A stretch of 64,000 bases of DNA from Actinoalloteichus hymeniacidonis (lineage in GTDB: Bacteria > Actinomycetota > Actinomycetes > Mycobacteriales > Pseudonocardiaceae). The position numbers and the translations under genes were made by a program. Shown one piece after another: positions 60,594 to 64,000 of this stretch. Numbering within the stretch: position 1 is the first letter of the stretch; each line of letters opens with the position of its first letter. The notes under the pieces are model-generated. The model was not told where the DNA came from. It made no database searches and saw nothing but the letters and a program-made list of their open reading frames with translations. The stretch covers positions 3,534,001-3,598,000 of the forward strand of contig NZ_JACHIS010000001.1 of the NCBI RefSeq assembly GCF_014203365.1, in the 5' to 3' direction.

Positions 60594-60729
60594 GCCGACG
60601 CACAACCGGACGTCGATCTCGGTGGGCGCGGGCACCGGTCTTCGCGAACGGCGCCACAGCCCGCTGGACGACAGCGAGTCACCAACACCCTCGACGACCA
60701 GCCGTTAGGGGGCTGTTCCAGGCCACGCG

Positions 60730-60746
60730 GCCCGATCTCATCGGGC
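60730..60746. terminator. Hairpin in the gap between APH kinase and SDR genes
   Basis: GCCCGAT and ATCGGGC form a perfect 7-bp stem with loop CTC. The 302-bp gap (60594-60895) otherwise holds no gene. The hairpin could be a weak terminator after the kinase gene or an operator for the SDR promoter; a following T-run is absent. Confidence 0.35.
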
Positions 60747-60895
60747 GGCAGGCGCGATCGGACTCGATCGACATGCCCCGCAGTCTGCCTATCATCCGAA
60801 GTGGAGATCGGCAGCCCACTCGCCCGCGAGCTCCCGTGGCCGGGCAGTTCTCGATTCGACGCCCCACAACGGGCAGAAAGCGAGAATCATCGACG

Positions 60896-61741
60896 ATGTC
60901 GCCGCCCTACACCCTGCAGGACCGCATCGCGGTGGTCACCGGTGGTGCCTCCGGCATCGGCGCCGCGCTGGCCCGCACGTTCGCCTCGGCCGGTGCGCGG
61001 GCCGTGGTCGTCGTCGATCGAGACGGCGCGGCGGCCGAAGAACTGGCCGGGTCGCTGCCCGCAGCGGTGGGCCGGGCGGTGGCGGCCGACGTGACCGACG
61101 CACCGGTCGTCGGCGACCTCGTCGCGCGGTTGGAGGCCGAGATCGGGCCGATCGACGTGTGGTGCTCCAATGCGGGAATCGCGCGTGGTCGGGGTCTCGG
61201 AATGGCCTCGGACTGGGCCGATTCGTGGGCGGTGCACGTCATGGCCCATGTGTATGCCGCCGACCACGTCCTGCCCCGGATGATCGCCAGGAACAGCGGA
61301 CGGTTCATGCTCACCGCATCGGCGGCGGGCCTGCTGACCAACATCGACTCGGCGCCCTACAGCGTCACCAAACACGGCACGGTGGCCCTGGCCGAATGGC
61401 TGTCGATCAATTGTCCGGCGGACGGGGTGGCGGTGTCCTGCCTGGCACCGCAGGGCGTGCGGACCCCGATGCTCGCCGATGCCGGACCCGATTCGGCCAC
61501 GCTGGCCGCCGGGGCCGTGCTCGAGCCGTCCGAGGTCGCCGCCGAGGTCGTTCGAGCGCTGGTCACCGGCGCCTTCGAGATCCTTCCGCATCCGGTGGTC
61601 GCCGAGTACGAGCGCCGCCGAGTCACCGACCGGCAGCGGTGGCTGGGGTCGATGCGCCGACTTCGCGAGCGGTTGGCCTGCGTCGCTGCGACCCCGCAAC
61701 ACACCCGCTGGGAAACCGACGATCTCCAGGAGCGGCAGTGA
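60896..61741 (+). CDS. SDR-family oxidoreductase
   Basis: A 281-residue short-chain dehydrogenase from ATG 60896. It has the cofactor site VTGGASGIGAALARTFASAGA, an acidic residue after VVVVDR that favours NAD(H), WCSNAGIARG as the NNAG-like motif, and the catalytic YSVTKHG. It resembles alcohol/ketone dehydrogenases used in the ACAD-kinase clusters of actinomycetes. A C-terminal extension RQRWLGSMRRLRERL is beyond the common fold. It overlaps the next SDR by four bases (GTGA), so it is translated together with it. Confidence 0.9.
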   Translation: MSPPYTLQDRIAVVTGGASGIGAALARTFASAGARAVVVVDRDGAAAEELAGSLPAAVGRAVAADVTDAPVVGDLVARLEAEIGPIDVWCSNAGIARGRGLGMASDWADSWAVHVMAHVYAADHVLPRMIARNSGRFMLTASAAGLLTNIDSAPYSVTKHGTVALAEWLSINCPADGVAVSCLAPQGVRTPMLADAGPDSATLAAGAVLEPSEVAAEVVRALVTGAFEILPHPVVAEYERRRVTDRQRWLGSMRRLRERLACVAATPQHTRWETDDLQERQ

Positions 61742-62517
61742 ACGCGACGACGACCGGCGAGGGCTCCAGCGTGGCCCGCCGCTTCGAGGGACAGACGGCG
61801 TTGGTCACCGGTGCCAGCCGGGGCATCGGGCTGGAGATCGCCCGGCGGCTGGTCGTCGAGGGCGCGCGGGTGTGCCTCACCGGCCGGAACCCGGCGACGC
61901 TGGCGGAAGCGGTGGACGCCCTGGGCGGGCGGACGCACGCGATCGGTGTCGCAGGCCGCAGCGACGACGCCGAGCATCGGTCGAGTGCGGTCGCCGCCGC
62001 CATCGACGCCTTCGGCAGCCTCGAAGTGCTGGTTAACAACGCGGGAACCAACCCGTTGCACGGCCCGCTGCTGACCGCCGATGCGGCGGCGGTGCGCAAG
62101 ACCTTCGAGGTCAACGTGTTCGCCGTGCTCGGCTGGGTGCAGGAGGCGCACCGGGCCTGGCTCGGCGCGCACGGTGGGCGCGTCGTGTGCGTGTCCTCGG
62201 TGTCGGGGCTGCGCCCCGCCGAGGGCATCGGGGTGTACGGCGCGAGCAAGGCGGCGCTGATCCGTCTCACCGAGCAGCTCGCCGTCGAGTTGGCCCCGAA
62301 CATCCGGGTGAACGCGGTGGCCCCTGCAGTCGTGAAGACCCGGTTCGCCGCCGCGCTGTACGAGGGGCGGGAAGACGCCGTGGCACGAACCTATCCGCTG
62401 CAACGGCTGGGGGTGCCCGCCGATGTCGCCGGTGCGGTGGCGTTCCTGGCCGCGCCGGAGTCCGACTGGATCACCGGACAGACACTGGTGATCGACGGCG
62501 GCGTCACCCTGACCTGA
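61738..62517 (+). CDS. SDR-family oxidoreductase (FabG/3-hydroxyacyl-CoA dehydrogenase-like)
   Basis: A 259-residue SDR from GTG 61738, behind AGGAG and overlapping the preceding stop. VTGASRGIGLEIARRL, VNNAGTNPLHGP, VSSVSGLRPAEGIGVYGASKAAL and WITGQTLVIDGG mark a classical, complete enzyme. The GRNPATL after the first beta-alpha-beta suggests NADP(H). It and the previous SDR likely handle successive oxidation states of a 3- or 4-hydroxyacyl intermediate. It is 55 bases before the acyl-CoA dehydrogenase gene. Confidence 0.92.
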   Translation: MNATTTGEGSSVARRFEGQTALVTGASRGIGLEIARRLVVEGARVCLTGRNPATLAEAVDALGGRTHAIGVAGRSDDAEHRSSAVAAAIDAFGSLEVLVNNAGTNPLHGPLLTADAAAVRKTFEVNVFAVLGWVQEAHRAWLGAHGGRVVCVSSVSGLRPAEGIGVYGASKAALIRLTEQLAVELAPNIRVNAVAPAVVKTRFAAALYEGREDAVARTYPLQRLGVPADVAGAVAFLAAPESDWITGQTLVIDGGVTLT

Positions 62518-62572
62518 CCTGCGGCGCTCACGTGCCGGTGTCCTGGTCGTCGACAAAGAAATCGGAGCAGCC

Positions 62573-63769
62573 GTGGACTTCGCCCCCGATCCCCGAACCG
62601 AGGAACTCCGCCGGTCGCTGCTGGACTTCATGGCCGAGTTCGTCTACCCGGCCGAGGAGACCTTGGAGGCGGAACCGGTGGTCTCCTGGTCTCGGCCGCC
62701 GGTCCTGCAGACGCTGCAGGCCGAGGCTCGCAGGCGCGGTCTGTGGAACCTCTTCCTGCCCGGGGAACACGGGGCGGGGCTGACCAATCTGCAATACGCG
62801 CCGCTGGCCGAGATCACCGGCCGCAGCCCGCGGTTGGCGCCCGAGGCGCTGAACTGCGCCGCGCCCGACACCGGCAACATGGAGATCCTCGCGGTCGCGG
62901 GCGATGACGAGCAACGCCTACGCTGGCTGGCTCCGCTGTTGGCGGGCGAGATCCGTTCGGCCTTCGCGATGACCGAACCCGACGTGGCCTCCTCCGACGC
63001 CACCAACATCGCGACCAGCATCGTCCGTCGAGGGACGAACTGGGTGATCAACGGGCGGAAGTGGTTCGTCTCCGGCGCCAAGGATCCCGCGTGTCGCATT
63101 CTGATCGTGATGGGCCGTACGGCCGAAGACGGTCCGATCCGGGAACGGCAGAGCATGATCCTGGTCCCCGTCGACACCCCGGGTGTGCAGATCGGTCGGG
63201 GCATGAGCCAGTTCGGCTACGCCGACGACGATCACGGCGGGCACGCAGAGATCACCTTCACCGACGTCGAGGTCCCGGCGCGGAACCTGCTGGGTGCACC
63301 GGGATCGGGCTTCGCCATCGCCCAGGCCCGGCTCGGCCCCGGACGGATCCATCACTGCATGCGGCTGCTCGGAATGGCCGAACGCGCCCTGGACCTGGTC
63401 CGGGAACGCGCGGCGAGTCGCGTCGCCTTCGGCAGGCCGCTCGCCGAGCAGGGCGTGGTGCAGGAGTGGGCCGCCGAGTCTCGGGTCCGTATCGAACAGG
63501 CCCGGCTGCTGGTGCTCAAGGCGGCGTGGTTGATGGACACCGAGGGCAATCGGGCCGCGCACACCGAGATCCAGGCCATCAAGATCGCCGTGCCCCGCGC
63601 GGTCGAATGGATCCTCGACAAGGCCGTGCAACTGCACGGTGCCGCCGGGGTGAGCCAGGACCTTCCGCTGGCCCGCTTCTGGGCGATCGCCCGGTCGCTG
63701 CGACTGGCCGACGGTCCGGACGAGGTCCACCTGCGTTCCCTGGGCCGCAGAGAGCTCAAGCCACGATAA
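62573..63769 (+). CDS. Acyl-CoA dehydrogenase, ACAD10/ACAD11 type
   Basis: A 398-residue flavoprotein from GTG 62573. Features are AMTEPDVASSDATNIATSIVRRG, WVINGRKWFVSGAKDPACRILIVMG, GRIHHCMRLLGMAERAL and the C-terminal QLHGAAGVSQDLPLARFWAIARSLRLADGPDEVHL. The GAAGVSQD and ADGPDEVH motifs separate ACAD10/11-like proteins from ordinary dehydrogenases; the EGT catalytic loop is absent. These enzymes work on phosphorylated 4-hydroxyacyl-CoAs, eliminating phosphate. The APH kinase for that step is encoded in the same unit at 59496. Confidence 0.92.
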   Translation: MDFAPDPRTEELRRSLLDFMAEFVYPAEETLEAEPVVSWSRPPVLQTLQAEARRRGLWNLFLPGEHGAGLTNLQYAPLAEITGRSPRLAPEALNCAAPDTGNMEILAVAGDDEQRLRWLAPLLAGEIRSAFAMTEPDVASSDATNIATSIVRRGTNWVINGRKWFVSGAKDPACRILIVMGRTAEDGPIRERQSMILVPVDTPGVQIGRGMSQFGYADDDHGGHAEITFTDVEVPARNLLGAPGSGFAIAQARLGPGRIHHCMRLLGMAERALDLVRERAASRVAFGRPLAEQGVVQEWAAESRVRIEQARLLVLKAAWLMDTEGNRAAHTEIQAIKIAVPRAVEWILDKAVQLHGAAGVSQDLPLARFWAIARSLRLADGPDEVHLRSLGRRELKPR

Positions 63770-63972
63770 GACCTCTCGCGTAGGGGTGGGTCGTCTCGAC
63801 GTGGAGCGGCGGGGTGCCGAGCACGGCAGCGTGTTCTGGCCTCGCGGGCGGGCGGAGTCGGCGGCTGTCGAATGGGCCACGAAGCGCCCCCGCTTGATCG
63901 GTCGGTGATTATGCTCGCGGGCGCGTGATCCACGACGGACCGATCGGCTACTCCTAGCGAGGGAGCAAACGG

Positions 63973-64000
63973 ATGACCCGACAGATCCGAGTGCCGGGCG
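63973..64000 (+). CDS. Possible start of a gene cut by the window edge
   Basis: ATG 63973 follows GAGGGAG at a suitable distance and opens MTRQIRVPG, but only nine codons are visible. The 203 bases between 63769 and this point hold no other gene. The product cannot be named. Confidence 0.3.

Noticed and set aside
1-64000. Insertion sequences, CRISPR arrays, tRNA or rRNA genes
   Set aside because: No transposase motif, regularly spaced repeat or tRNA-like cloverleaf was seen on either strand.

Overview
The window is high-GC DNA with dense, mostly 4-nt-overlapping operons, frequent GTG/TTG starts and strong purine-rich ribosome sites. Its marker families (conservon signalling genes, XRE/DUF397 pairs, SigE-family sigma factors, LLM flavin monooxygenases) point to a filamentous actinomycete, most likely of the Pseudonocardiaceae. 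That placement is inference from gene content. I see no insertion sequence, CRISPR array, tRNA or rRNA gene.

Layout. 0-5.3 kb: an edge-truncated SigE-family sigma factor with a secreted Pro-rich protein, then a conservon-like operon (histidine kinase, roadblock, DUF742, GTPase) ending in a styrene-monooxygenase-like flavoprotein instead of the usual P450. 5.3-7.9 kb: an ABC exporter divergent from a TetR regulator. 8.2-31.2 kb: an organosulfur scavenging island. It holds two flavin reductases, a dipeptide-type ABC importer, several LLM monooxygenases (one a double-domain fusion), a nucleoside-type ABC importer, a nucleoside phosphorylase, a DszC/SfnB-like flavoprotein and methionine-salvage genes mtnA, mtnC, mtnB and mtnD. 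31.3-33.9 kb: a small region with an intact DUF397 gene, decayed XRE/DUF397 remnants and a 53-residue peptide gene coupled to a PIMT-like methyltransferase. 34-39 kb: HxlR and RidA genes, then ssuCBAD for sulfonate use. 39-63.8 kb: a glycosyltransferase, then a carboxylic-acid catabolism region. This has an alcohol dehydrogenase, TetR, thiolase/FabG/MaoC, PucR and large LuxR regulators, a liv-type ABC importer in one operon with an acyl-CoA dehydrogenase, CoA ligase and quinone oxidoreductase, and a divergent APH-kinase/SDR/SDR/ACAD unit.

How they work together. The sulfur island and ssuCBAD are tied by two tiny leader peptides with the same HVD...SALCP.H core, at 8830-8946 and 35089-35169. 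Each sits about 35 nt after a TTG-type -35 box, as expected for leaderless, cysteine-sensing attenuators. Imported organosulfur compounds would be opened by FMNH2-dependent monooxygenases supplied by the reductases. Imported methylthioadenosine-like nucleosides would be cleaved and fed through MtnA/B/C/D toward methionine.

The most novel-looking item is the peptide/methyltransferase pair at 31913-33150. The peptide carries two 11-residue repeats P-[DN]-G-[RQ]-W-x-x-L-E, whose Asp-Gly and Asn-Gly pairs are the classic isoaspartate/succinimide hot spots. It overlaps the start of a PIMT-like enzyme by GTGA. This fits an imiditide-like (aspartimide) RiPP locus.
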